DNA of 64,000 bases from assembly GCA_007126035.1 (NCBI GenBank), contig SLCC01000020.1, positions 56,567 to 120,566 on the forward strand, read 5' to 3'. A model generated the notes under the pieces. The model was not told the DNA's origin. It worked only from the letters and a program-made list of their open reading frames with translations, and did not search any database. How positions within the stretch are numbered: the first letter of the stretch is position 1; every line of letters begins with the position of its first letter. Below, one piece after another: positions 53,832 through 62,777 of this stretch. The translations under genes were made by a program, and so were the position numbers. This DNA is from Gemmatimonadota bacterium (GTDB lineage Bacteria; Gemmatimonadota; Gemmatimonadetes; Longimicrobiales; RSA9).

Positions 53832-55267
53832 CAGCCCTCCTCCTCGTCCTCGACGCGCCGCTGGCCGGGGCCCTGTGGGATGCCCGTGTCCCGTGGCGCC
53901 GACGGCTGCCGCAGCCGGCCCCACCGCCGTGGTGCCGGGAGCACCTCCTTCAGCTCGGCGACGGAGACCGCCGGCAGGAGCCGCAAGAACAACAGGAACC
54001 ACATGCCGAACCAGGCGAAGCTCCCGACCAGGATCCCCATCTCCACCCAGCCAGGCTTGTATACGTTCCACTGCCACGGCATGTACTCGCGCGCCAGGCT
54101 GGCCACGATGATGACGTAACGCTCGAACCACATGCCTATGTTGATGAAGATCGTGATCACGAAGAGGGCCGGCAGGTTCCGCCGGATCTTCTTCGACCAC
54201 AGGAGCTGGGGCACGACCGCGTTGCAGATCAGCATTATCGCGCCGGCCCACCAGTAGTTGCCCGTGAGAGCCGCGATGATGTACTGGCCCTCCAGCTTGT
54301 ACGACCGCCCGCTGTACCAGACCATGAAGAGCTCGGTCAGGTACGCGTACAGGACGATGATCCCGGTGAACAGGACCAGCTTCGACATGGCATCGAAGTG
54401 CCTGGGCGTGAAATACGCCTCGAGCCCGAAGATCGTCCGGATGGGGATCAGCAGCGTGATCACCATGGCCAGGCCGCTGAAGATGGCGCCGGCCACGAAG
54501 TAGGGCGCGAAGATGGTGGAGTGCCAGCCCGGCACGATGCTCATGGCGAAGTCCCACGAGACTACCGAGTGGACCGAGATGACCAGGGGCGTAGCCAGGG
54601 CGGCCAGGTAGAGGTAGGCCCGGTTGAAGTGCAGCCATTGCCGGCCGCTCCCCCGCCAGCCCAGGGCCAGCACCGTGTAGAGCCTCTTCCGCCAGGGCAC
54701 GGTGGTGGCGTCACGGGCCGCGGCGATATCCGGGATGAGCCCCAGCGCGAAGAAGGTGGCGCTCACGATCAGGTACGTGCTGATTGCGAAGACGTCCCAG
54801 ACCAGTGGCGACGTGAAGTTGGGCCACAGCTCACGCTGGTTCGGGTACGGCATGAGCCAGTAGAAGAGCTGCGGCCGCCCCAGATGGATGATGGGGAACA
54901 GACCAGCGGTCATGACGGCGAAGACCGTCATGGCTTCCGCCGCCCGGTAGATCGACTGGCGCCAGCGGGCGCGGAAGAGGAACAGGATCGCGGAGATCAG
55001 CGTCCCCGAGTGGGCGATCCCGACCCAGAAGACGAAGGTGGTGATGTAGACGCCCCACATCACCGGGTTCATCAGTCCGGCCAGGCCGATGCCCAGGTAG
55101 ACCTGGGCGAAGAAGCTGAAGGCCAGCAGCCCCACCCCGGCGATGCACAGCGCCAGCAGAAGGTAATAGGCCCGGCCGGGCCGGCCCAGGATGCTGAGCA
55201 CGTCACGGTTCACATCCTCGTACTTCTGGATCTCGGGATGCGTCTCTGAGCGGATGACCGTAGGCAT
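53831..55267 (-). CDS. actC: Alternative complex III membrane subunit ActC (NrfD-like)
   Basis: Quinol-binding membrane subunit of 478 residues, PsrC/NrfD family, with about ten hydrophobic segments. Seen: YYLLLALCIAGVGLLAF, PVMWGVYITTFVFWVGIAHSGTLIS and MWFERYVIIVASLAREYMP. It should bind quinol and, by analogy with structures of ACIII, may move protons. The start coincides with the ActB stop (TGATG type overlap), so all of actB to actE is tightly coupled. Confidence 0.95.
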   Translation of the reverse strand: MPTVIRSETHPEIQKYEDVNRDVLSILGRPGRAYYLLLALCIAGVGLLAFSFFAQVYLGIGLAGLMNPVMWGVYITTFVFWVGIAHSGTLISAILFLFRARWRQSIYRAAEAMTVFAVMTAGLFPIIHLGRPQLFYWLMPYPNQRELWPNFTSPLVWDVFAISTYLIVSATFFALGLIPDIAAARDATTVPWRKRLYTVLALGWRGSGRQWLHFNRAYLYLAALATPLVISVHSVVSWDFAMSIVPGWHSTIFAPYFVAGAIFSGLAMVITLLIPIRTIFGLEAYFTPRHFDAMSKLVLFTGIIVLYAYLTELFMVWYSGRSYKLEGQYIIAALTGNYWWAGAIMLICNAVVPQLLWSKKIRRNLPALFVITIFINIGMWFERYVIIVASLAREYMPWQWNVYKPGWVEMGILVGSFAWFGMWFLLFLRLLPAVSVAELKEVLPAPRRWGRLRQPSAPRDTGIPQGPGQRRVEDEEEG

Positions 55268-58200
55268 CAGAGGTCCGCCCCCCCGGCCCGGTCATCGACC
55301 ACCTTCTTCAGGTAGATCACGCCGGGAGCCGTATTCAGGTCTTCCAGGACCCGGAAGCTGCGCCCCGAGCTGCTGACCTGCGCCACCCGTGAGTTCGGAT
55401 CCTTGATGTTGCCGAACACGATGGCGTTGCCGGGACAGGTCTGGGCGCAGGCCGGCAAGATCTCGCCGTCCCGGACCGGCCGGCCCTGGAGCCGGGCCTG
55501 GTGCTCCGCGTCGCGGATCCGCTGCACGCAGAACGTGCACTTCTCCATGATGCCTCGCTCGCGCACCGAGACGTCCGGGTTCAACTGCCAGTTCAGCGGC
55601 TCAGGCCAGTCGTAGCTGAAGTAATTGAAGTAGCGCACCTTGTAGGGGCAGTTGTTCGAGCAGTAACGGGTACCCACGCAGCGGTTGTAGACCTGGGCGT
55701 TGAGGCCGTCCGGCGTGTGGTAGGATGCGTACACGGGGCATACGGGCTCACAGGGCGCGTTGCCACAATGCTGGCAGAGCATGGGCAGGAAGGTGGTGCC
55801 CTCCGGCTCGCCGTCGCCGTCCAGATCGAAGTAGCGCTCGATACGCAGCCACTGGATCAGGCGGCCCTGGGACACCAGCTCCGGTCCCACCATCCCGATG
55901 TTGTTCTCCGCCTGGCACGCGGTCAGGCACGCGCTACAGCCGATGCACCGCTCCATGTCGATGGTCATGGCCCACCGGGGCTGGTCCTCGGTGTACTCGC
56001 CGTAGTGGGTACCCGGTGGCGGATAGTCCGCCGGGCCGGAGGGCACCGCCACGGGGGCGAACCCGCCCGTCTCCTGGAGCTGATGGACCACCGCCTCGTT
56101 GGGGTGCACGTGCACGCCATAGCCGCTCTCGGCTGGAGCGTCTGGCGGGCCCATGTGCAGGCCGCCCGGCTCGCGCTCCTCCGGATCGGGATCGGGCCGT
56201 GGCGCCGCGGGTGCGGACGGGAGCACGGGCCGGCGGTCCGCTTCGACTGCCGCCGCCACGGTGGTGGTCCGGAAGATGTTGCGGCCCTGCTGGGTGAGCT
56301 GCTCGGATGAGAACGGCTGCCGCTCCCAGCGCCCCGTGGGCACCACGCTGGCCATGGTCTGGACCCGGACCAGTCCGCCGGAATGGGGGTCGTAGATTGG
56401 ATCGAGCAGGCGGATGGCGTTGATCCCCTTGTCCCGGGCGTAGCGGCCCATGCCCTCATGGCCCTGTCCGAGCTGAATGGCGATCGTGTCCTCGCGGATG
56501 CCAGGATGGCGCCAGACAGGGACCTCGACCGTGCCGCCAGGCGTCGAGACCTCCACCAGGTGGCCGTTGTCCAGGCCCAGCTCGTCCGCCGTCCGGGGGT
56601 TGATCTCCACCACGGTGCCCCAGGTATGCTTGCTCACCGGGTCGGGCAGCTCCTGGAGCCAGGGCCGGTTGGCCAGGCGGCCATCGTAGAAGCGGTAGGA
56701 CGGGTAGACGACCAGGTGGAGCTCGCCGTCGCCCGCCAGCGCCTGGGGCTCCAGGGGCAGGTCCTGGGGCGGCGCCGCCGCTGCCAATGCCTCCGGCTGC
56801 TGATAATCGCCGGTGACCACCAGCCCCTTCTGGAGCGTGGTCACCCACCACTCATCGAACTGACCGGGCGAGCCCACTCGCCCGTGGACGTCGCGCCACT
56901 GCTCACGCAGGTAGTCGTAGTAGGTGGCAGCCTGCGTCGGGAGGGCCGCACCGCCGCGGCGAGCAGCCGACAGGAGCACGTCGCCGGTGTGCTTCGTCTG
57001 GAAGACCGGCGTCATGACCGGCTGCACCAGGGAGTGCACGCCGGGTACGGGGTCGTAGTCGCCCCAGGCCTCCAGGAAATGGTGGTCCGGTAGCAGGAGG
57101 TGGGCCCGGGCGCTGGTCTCGTCCAGCCAGGGCGAGAACGAGGCGATGAACGGGACGGCGTCCAGTGCCTCCCGCGCCGCGTCGGCGGACGGGAGGTCGT
57201 AGAGGGGGTTCGGGCCCCGGACCAGGAGCGCCGGAACCTGGCCGGCCCGCATCTCCTCGATCAGGGTGGCCAGGCCGGCGTGGGTGGTCCGCTCCGGTCC
57301 CGCGGGTCCTGGCCATACCGTCCGGCCCACGTTCCCCGCCGCCTCGTTCAACGCCACGACAGCCACCGCCAGGGTGACGGCAGCGGCATGCGACGAAGCG
57401 ACACCAGGCCCCACCGCCAGGGAACGGCCACCGTTGACGAACTCCTCCGCCACCAGCACGGCCTGGTCCTGGGACACACCGGCGGCCCCGGTGTAGGCCC
57501 CCGGGTCCACCTCCTCGAGCAGAGCGGCGGCGGCACCCGCATGACCGGTCCGGTCCGCCACGAGGCGAGCCAGGGCCAGGGCCACCAGGTGCTCCGTCCC
57601 GGGCCGGGCAGCCAGCCAGGTGTCCGCGTTCAGGTCCGTCAGCGACTGGTGCGGCGTCACCGAGACGAAACGACCGTGTCGCCCGCCTGCGTACGCCTGC
57701 GCCTGCACGAAGTCGTGGGCGTACTGGACCGGCGAGAGCCAGGTCTCCATGAAGTCGGCGCCGAAAGAGACGACGAACTCGGCACGGGAGAAATCGTGGA
57801 CGGGGAGCGTGTCCCGACCATACAACGCCCGGTAGGCCGCCCGGATCGGCTCGTGGTCGAACGGATCGAACACCACCCGCCGCACGCCCATGGCCTGGCA
57901 CCAGTCGTCCACCAGCCGGTCCATGCTGCCCGGCTCGGGACGGGACAGCAGGACGGCGTTGCCGCCGGCACGGCCCAGCGCGTCCGCCAGCTGCTGCTCC
58001 GCCTGGTCCCAGCTCAGCCTCGCCCAGCTCTCGCCTTCACGGGCCAGCGCCTGGGGTATCCGGTCCGGGTCGTAGAGCCCGTGCAACGATGCCTGACCGC
58101 GGGCACAGAGACGTCCACTCGAGATGGGAGACTCGGGGTTGCCCTCGGCCTTGACCGCCCGACCCTCACGGGTCCGGACCGTCATCCCGCACCCGGCGGG

Positions 58201-58377
58201 ACACTCCCGGCAGGTGGTCCGGTACCAGGTCGATGTCCCGGGGACCACCTCCTCGGGCTGAACCAGATAGGGTATCAGCCGCTCCGGCTCCCGGGCGCAC
58301 CCCGCCATGGCCGCGCCGGCACCGGCCACGCCCAGCACCTTCAGGAAATTTCTGCGTTCCATTCCGTTCGAGGACAT
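55267..58377 (-). CDS. actB: Alternative complex III iron-sulfur subunit ActB
   Basis: Periplasmic protein of 1036 residues. A Tat signal (RRNFLKVLGVAGAGAAMAGC) also ends in a possible lipobox Cys. The large domain (about 35-750) resembles molybdopterin oxidoreductases and keeps an early CRECPAGCGMTVRTREGRAV motif with a later Cys (GRLCARGQ), although cofactor-free in known ACIII. The C-terminal ferredoxin part has the four-cluster pattern: CIGCSACLTACQAE, CQHCGNAPCEPVCP, CVGTRYCSNNCPYK, and CTFC with CAQTCPGNAIVFG. It carries electrons from quinol to ActA. Confidence 0.95.
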   Translation of the reverse strand: MSSNGMERRNFLKVLGVAGAGAAMAGCAREPERLIPYLVQPEEVVPGTSTWYRTTCRECPAGCGMTVRTREGRAVKAEGNPESPISSGRLCARGQASLHGLYDPDRIPQALAREGESWARLSWDQAEQQLADALGRAGGNAVLLSRPEPGSMDRLVDDWCQAMGVRRVVFDPFDHEPIRAAYRALYGRDTLPVHDFSRAEFVVSFGADFMETWLSPVQYAHDFVQAQAYAGGRHGRFVSVTPHQSLTDLNADTWLAARPGTEHLVALALARLVADRTGHAGAAAALLEEVDPGAYTGAAGVSQDQAVLVAEEFVNGGRSLAVGPGVASSHAAAVTLAVAVVALNEAAGNVGRTVWPGPAGPERTTHAGLATLIEEMRAGQVPALLVRGPNPLYDLPSADAAREALDAVPFIASFSPWLDETSARAHLLLPDHHFLEAWGDYDPVPGVHSLVQPVMTPVFQTKHTGDVLLSAARRGGAALPTQAATYYDYLREQWRDVHGRVGSPGQFDEWWVTTLQKGLVVTGDYQQPEALAAAAPPQDLPLEPQALAGDGELHLVVYPSYRFYDGRLANRPWLQELPDPVSKHTWGTVVEINPRTADELGLDNGHLVEVSTPGGTVEVPVWRHPGIREDTIAIQLGQGHEGMGRYARDKGINAIRLLDPIYDPHSGGLVRVQTMASVVPTGRWERQPFSSEQLTQQGRNIFRTTTVAAAVEADRRPVLPSAPAAPRPDPDPEEREPGGLHMGPPDAPAESGYGVHVHPNEAVVHQLQETGGFAPVAVPSGPADYPPPGTHYGEYTEDQPRWAMTIDMERCIGCSACLTACQAENNIGMVGPELVSQGRLIQWLRIERYFDLDGDGEPEGTTFLPMLCQHCGNAPCEPVCPVYASYHTPDGLNAQVYNRCVGTRYCSNNCPYKVRYFNYFSYDWPEPLNWQLNPDVSVRERGIMEKCTFCVQRIRDAEHQARLQGRPVRDGEILPACAQTCPGNAIVFGNIKDPNSRVAQVSSSGRSFRVLEDLNTAPGVIYLKKVVDDRAGGADL

Positions 58378-58385
58378 GACCAGGC

Positions 58386-58898
58386 TCAGTAGTGGCAGAC
58401 GAAGCAGTCGGTGCGGGCATCACTCTCGCGATGACACTGGATGCACCAGCCCATGTTCAACGACTCCACCTGCTCCATGACCGCCATCGTCTCCACCGGA
58501 CCGTGACACTCCTGGCACTCCAGACCCGCCACCACGTGCAGCATGTGCGGGAAGCGGGCATGGTCCGGCAGCTTGTGCACCCGCACCCACGGGATCTGCT
58601 CGCCAGCGTTCCAGTACGCCGTCAACACCCGCACTGCCGGGCTGTCCGCCGCCACCAGAGGCACGCCCCCCGGAAGGTGACAGCCGGCGCACACCTCCAT
58701 GGACGGGATGCCCGCCGAGATCGACCGCTCCGCCGACGAGTGGCAGTAGAGACACGGTATCTGGTGCGTCCCGGCGTGAACATCGTGCGGGAACGGGATC
58801 GGCTGCTCGACCGGGCCACGGGTGGTGCCGCCCGCGATCACGATTCCCAGCATGACTATCACCACGACCCCAAGGGCTATGAGGATGCCTCGTCCCAT
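58386..58898 (-). CDS. actA: Alternative complex III pentaheme cytochrome c ActA
   Basis: First gene of the operon, 170 residues. One N-terminal helix (ILIALGVVVIVMLGIVIAG) anchors a domain with five heme sites: CLYCH, CAGCH, CQECH, CIQCH and CFVCH. The spacing of the sites and length match ActA. It receives electrons from ActB and passes them to ActE. ActB begins 8 bp after its stop. The leader upstream contains overlapping hairpins (see findings). Confidence 0.95.
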   Translation of the reverse strand: MGRGILIALGVVVIVMLGIVIAGGTTRGPVEQPIPFPHDVHAGTHQIPCLYCHSSAERSISAGIPSMEVCAGCHLPGGVPLVAADSPAVRVLTAYWNAGEQIPWVRVHKLPDHARFPHMLHVVAGLECQECHGPVETMAVMEQVESLNMGWCIQCHRESDARTDCFVCHY

Positions 58899-59255
58899 CC
58901 GTTGTCAATGCAAGGGGCCATGTCGTGCGCCCGACTACAAAAAACCAGGGGATTTCCCCACCGGCAGAAGCGGGGAATATTGACGTGCCGCTCCAGCAGG
59001 CGCAACCCCACCTCGAGGTGATCACGACCGCTGACATCAACCGGCCATGGCGGGCCAGCTCTCGCGGCCGCTTGGTCCTGTGAGGCAAGGGGTCATCGAT
59101 TGGCCAGCGGTGGAGACTGGTGCTCCGATGCCGAAGGCCCGTATTGTACGGGGAGCGGGAAACGGCTGACGTCGCAAGGCCCAGGGCTTGCGTGTCCGGT
59201 TCATCGCGGCCACTCGATCCAGGGCGGCATTTTTTTGAGCACAAGCGAGCCGACA

Positions 59256-60011
59256 ATGAGCAGACGTATCGTTACCATCGCCCTGGGGCTCCTGCCACTG
59301 CTGGCGGGTTGCGCCGCGCTGCTCCGGGCGCCCCCCCCGGAGTTGGACGCCACCCTCCGGCTTTCTGCGGGGCTGGAGGCGTTGGACGAGGGCAGACACA
59401 GCCAGGCGTATGAGGAGTTGGCCTGGGTTGCGACCAGTTGCGCTGGTCGGGCAGCGGGCCTCGAAGCCCGCGTCGCCCTGGCGGCCCTGGAGCTGGACCC
59501 GCGCAATCCGGTGGGTCGCCCGGAAGTGGGCACCGAGCTGCTGGGACAGATCATCCTGGGCACCCGAACGCCAGAGTGGATCCGTCCCATCGCCGAGTCG
59601 ACGTACCTCCTGGCTCTGGCGCTTGGTGCGCCGGAACCCGAGGAAGCGGAGCCGATCGATGCAGAAGCAGAAGTCGAGCGGCCGTTGCCCATACCTCCGC
59701 CAGCGGACGATCGGACTCCGGAGGATCAGGAACAACGCGAGCCGCCGGCCTCGCCGCCCCCTGTTGAACCCGTTCCGGCAGAGGGGGTGCACGGCTGCGG
59801 CTCGGTGCTCGAGGAGACGGACACGCCGACGCTGGTGCTTCCTCTTCTCCCAGGCCCCTCCCTGGTGGAGATCCTTGCCGAAGCGGAGGCGGGGCGGGCG
59901 CAGGCGGAAGAGCGCATACAGGCCCTGGAAGCGGAGCTCGAGCGGATCCGGCTGGAGCTGGCGCAGACGCGCGGTGAGCTGGAACGGATCCGACGTACCC
60001 TCCAGCCCTGA
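59256..60011 (+). CDS. Lipoprotein with C-terminal coiled coil, linked to a histidine kinase
   Basis: A 251-residue protein. The signal peptide MSRRIVTIALGLLPLLAGC has lipobox LAGC. A helical N-terminal part (ALDEGRHSQAYEELAWVA, TPR-like) is followed by a Pro/Glu-rich linker and a C-terminal coiled coil (AQAEERIQALEAELERIR, then LAQTRGELERIRR). The kinase starts 6 bp after its stop. This arrangement recalls QseG-QseE, where a lipoprotein modulates the kinase; similarity is in layout, not proven homology. ATG 59256 is the start of the signal peptide; the track begins earlier without support. Confidence 0.75.
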   Translation: MSRRIVTIALGLLPLLAGCAALLRAPPPELDATLRLSAGLEALDEGRHSQAYEELAWVATSCAGRAAGLEARVALAALELDPRNPVGRPEVGTELLGQIILGTRTPEWIRPIAESTYLLALALGAPEPEEAEPIDAEAEVERPLPIPPPADDRTPEDQEQREPPASPPPVEPVPAEGVHGCGSVLEETDTPTLVLPLLPGPSLVEILAEAEAGRAQAEERIQALEAELERIRLELAQTRGELERIRRTLQP

Positions 60012-60017
60012 CCTGCC

Positions 60018-61475
60018 GTGACCGTCCGCCTCCGCCTGCTCCTGACCCTGGGTGCCATCATCGTGCTCATGGCTCTGCCGGCCGTCTACGGCATGACCCA
60101 GCTCCAGCGACTGCGGGAGATGGTCGAGGCCCTGGAATCGATCCACGCCGGAGATGTCCTGGCGCTCGGCAGGCTGCGGGAATCACTGTCCGAGCTGGAC
60201 CGGCTGAAGCGGAGCTATGTGGCCACCCCCAGGGAAGAGTTCCGGCAGGGAATGCATTCGCAGATCTCCCTGGCCCAGTCCCAGTTGGGGCTGCTATCTC
60301 GCTCGGAGTTCACTGACGAAGTAGCTCGGCCCCTCGCGCTCGTGGACAACCTCGCCCTGGCGACCCGTCACCTCGAAAGGCTCGTCGAGGCGGAGCGCTA
60401 CGGTGAGGCGACCCAGTATTTCGACGCCGTCAAGCCCGTCCTGGACGAAGCCCGGATCGCACTGGACCCCCTGGCCCGGGCCCTCGAAGAGCGGGGCAGG
60501 GTGACACAGGCTGAGGCCCGGCAGGTCAGCGCTGCGGCGACCCGCACCACCACGCTGGTGGTAGTCCTGGCCCTCCTGTTGACCGGTGCGTTGGGGCTGT
60601 GGACAACTGGCGCGCTGTCCCGCCCGTTGCGCCGATTGAACGCGGCGACGGCCGCCGTGGCCGATGGCGACTTCCTGTCTCCCGCAGACCTGCCGTACGA
60701 CCGGGACGACGAGATCGGCGACCTGTCCCGCGCCTTCGGTACCATGACCGAACGGCTGGCGGAACTGGACCGGCTGAAGGCGGAATTCGTAAGCCTGGCC
60801 ACCCACGAGCTGAAGACGCCCATCAACGTGATCGGCGGCTATGCCGAGCTACTGGAGGAGGGGCTCTACGGTGAGCTGGACCAGAAGCAGCGCGACGTGT
60901 TGGCCCTGATCCAGGAGCAGACCCGCGTGCTCACGCGCCTGGTGAACCAGCTCCTGGACCTGTCCCGGTTCGAGGCGGGCGGTGTGCCCGTTGAGTTGGC
61001 TCCAGTGGAGCTGTCGGCGCTCCTGCGAGAGGTGGACATGGCCTTCCGGGCGCTGGCCACACAGAAACAGGTCACGTTCACGGTCGAGCCCGACCCTGAC
61101 CTGCCTGCCACGGCCGTGCTCGACCCGGACCGGATCCGCCATGAGGTGCTGGGCAACCTGTTGTCAAACGCATTGAAGTTCACGCCCACGGGCGGGGAGG
61201 TCCGGGTCCGGGCCTGGCCGCAGGACCAGGCCCTGCACCTGGAAGTGCGGGACACAGGGGTCGGCATCCCGCCGGACCAGATCCCACACATCTTCGACAA
61301 GTACTACCAGGTGGGGTCCGACGCCCGGTCAAAGGGGGCCGGGCTGGGGCTGGCGATCGTGAAGCATGTGATCGAGGCCCATGGCGGGCGGATTAGGGCG
61401 GAGAGCGAGCTGGGCGATGGGACATGCTTCCACGTGGTCCTGCCACAGCCGCCGGAGATACCCGGGATGGCATGA
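60018..61475 (+). CDS. Membrane sensor histidine kinase (HAMP-HisKA-HATPase)
   Basis: Inner-membrane kinase of 485 residues. Helix 1 is at about 6-28, a mostly helical periplasmic sensor follows (about 30-170), then helix 2 (TTTLVVVLALLLTGALGLW). HAMP comes next (RPLRRLNAATAAVADGDF), then the dimerisation-phosphoacceptor domain with His about 263 (SLATHELKTPINVIGGYAELL). The ATPase has NLLSNALKFTP, DTGVGIPPDQIPHIFDKYYQ and GAGLGLAIVKHVIEAHGG. GTG start at 60018. No response regulator is adjacent; the stop overlaps the flavoprotein ATG (ATGA). Confidence 0.92.
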   Translation: MTVRLRLLLTLGAIIVLMALPAVYGMTQLQRLREMVEALESIHAGDVLALGRLRESLSELDRLKRSYVATPREEFRQGMHSQISLAQSQLGLLSRSEFTDEVARPLALVDNLALATRHLERLVEAERYGEATQYFDAVKPVLDEARIALDPLARALEERGRVTQAEARQVSAAATRTTTLVVVLALLLTGALGLWTTGALSRPLRRLNAATAAVADGDFLSPADLPYDRDDEIGDLSRAFGTMTERLAELDRLKAEFVSLATHELKTPINVIGGYAELLEEGLYGELDQKQRDVLALIQEQTRVLTRLVNQLLDLSRFEAGGVPVELAPVELSALLREVDMAFRALATQKQVTFTVEPDPDLPATAVLDPDRIRHEVLGNLLSNALKFTPTGGEVRVRAWPQDQALHLEVRDTGVGIPPDQIPHIFDKYYQVGSDARSKGAGLGLAIVKHVIEAHGGRIRAESELGDGTCFHVVLPQPPEIPGMA

Positions 61476-62392
61476 ACCGTACGTGGGACGTGGTGATCGT
61501 GGGCGGCGGCCCGGCCGGTCTCTCGGCGGGGTACTGGCTGGCCAGGTACCGGAGGCGCACCATGGTCCTGGATGACGCCCGGCCGCGGAACGAACGTGCG
61601 TGGGCAGTGCACGGGTACCCGGGCTTGAAGGACCTGCGACCCGGCGACCTGAGACGACGCCTGCAGGACCAGGCCATCGAAGCAGGCGCCCTGATCCAGC
61701 GGCGGCGAGTGGTGGCCATCGGGGGAGAGCGAGGCTCGTTCCAGGTAGAAGACAGCAGCGCCGAAATGGTGATCGCGCGACGGGTGGTGCTGGCGTACGG
61801 CCGGACGGACCGGCTGCCGGACGTGAAGGGTCTGCACGAGTTGTACGGTACGTCCGTCTTCCATTGCCCGGACTGCGACGGCCCCAGCGTAGCCGACTGC
61901 CAGGTAGGGGTACTGGGCCACGACCGGCATGCGGCCGCTCTGGCCCTCTACCTCCTCACCTGGGCCGGCGGCGTGTTGCTGCTGACCAGCGGGCTCGAAC
62001 CCGACCTGTCGCCCACGTCCCTGGAGACCCTGGACCGGTATGACATCGGGATAGAGACCGCACCCGTGCTGGAGCTCGAGGGGCAGGAGGGCAGCCTCCA
62101 ACGTATCGTGCTGGCTGACGGCAGGCGGCTGGGATTGGACGCGCTCTTCTTCCACTGGGGCTCGGACCCGGCCGCTGAGCTGGCCCGTGACAGCGGCTGT
62201 CGCTTGCTTCCCACAGGTGACGTGGTGGCGGATCCCGCGACGCTCGAGACGTCGGTCCGGGGTATCTACGCGGCGGGCGACATCGTGGGCAGACCGTACC
62301 TGGCAATCAGCGCTGCAGCGGAGGGCGTCAGGGCGGCCCTGTCCATCCACCGCTCGCTGCTGCCCGATGACTTCCAGCTCGGGACTCATTGA
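61472..62392 (+). CDS. Thioredoxin-reductase-like FAD oxidoreductase
   Basis: Flavoprotein of 306 residues, thioredoxin reductase-like class. The FAD-binding GGGPAGLSAGYWLARYRRRT is at the start, the redox-active Cys pair is in FHCPDCDGPSVADC, and the C-terminal FAD motif is VRGIYAAGDIVGRPYLAISA. In place of a classical GxGxxA NADPH loop there is VGVLGHDRHAAALALYL, so cofactor use is open. It is coupled to the kinase through ATGA, suggesting a redox input or output for that signalling pair. Genuine thioredoxin reductase is less likely given the diverged NADPH loop. Confidence 0.85.
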   Translation: MNRTWDVVIVGGGPAGLSAGYWLARYRRRTMVLDDARPRNERAWAVHGYPGLKDLRPGDLRRRLQDQAIEAGALIQRRRVVAIGGERGSFQVEDSSAEMVIARRVVLAYGRTDRLPDVKGLHELYGTSVFHCPDCDGPSVADCQVGVLGHDRHAAALALYLLTWAGGVLLLTSGLEPDLSPTSLETLDRYDIGIETAPVLELEGQEGSLQRIVLADGRRLGLDALFFHWGSDPAAELARDSGCRLLPTGDVVADPATLETSVRGIYAAGDIVGRPYLAISAAAEGVRAALSIHRSLLPDDFQLGTH

Positions 62393-62423
62393 CTGAACCT
62401 GGCGGCGCCAGCCCGGGAGCCCC

Positions 62424-62429
62424 TACTTT
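62424..62429 (+). promoter_or_regulatory. -10 element TACTTT seven bases before ATG
   Basis: TACTTT at 62424-62429, seven bases before the ATG at 62437. No strong -35 box. Predicts a leaderless mRNA. Confidence 0.35.
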
Positions 62430-62436
62430 CCACCTC

Positions 62437-62748
62437 ATGCGACGCGATCCACGCACCTCGAGCCACCTGGCTACGATCAGCCATGACGGCCTGTTCTGGG
62501 ACGCGTACCTCGAGCTCGACAACGCCCAGCACCACCCGGTCCGCGGCCGCATAGCGTTCTCCGCGGCGGGCGACCCCGACCTCGAGCCGGTCAGGACGGC
62601 GGTCATCTTCATCGAGGATACGGCGCAGGATGTGCTGGCCCGGGCCCGGGATTTCAAGTCCCACCAACTGGTGGCCCTGCTCCGGTCCTGCATACCCGAG
62701 GAGCCGCAGCAACCCGGGACCGGCGGGTCAGCGCCCGGGGACGACTGA
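62437..62748 (+). CDS. Small hypothetical protein
   Basis: A 103-residue protein with no recognised family. Starts MRRDPRTSSHLATISHDGLFWDAYLEL, with strands and helices in the middle (RTAVIFIEDTAQDVLARARD) and a Pro/Gly-rich tail. ATG 62437 fits the -10 element; the track's TTG 62389 has no ribosome site. It lies 45 bp after the flavoprotein gene. No transmembrane segment. Confidence 0.6.
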   Translation: MRRDPRTSSHLATISHDGLFWDAYLELDNAQHHPVRGRIAFSAAGDPDLEPVRTAVIFIEDTAQDVLARARDFKSHQLVALLRSCIPEEPQQPGTGGSAPGDD

Positions 62749-62777
62749 CGCTCCCAGGGCGGCGGCCGGGGGCTGGC

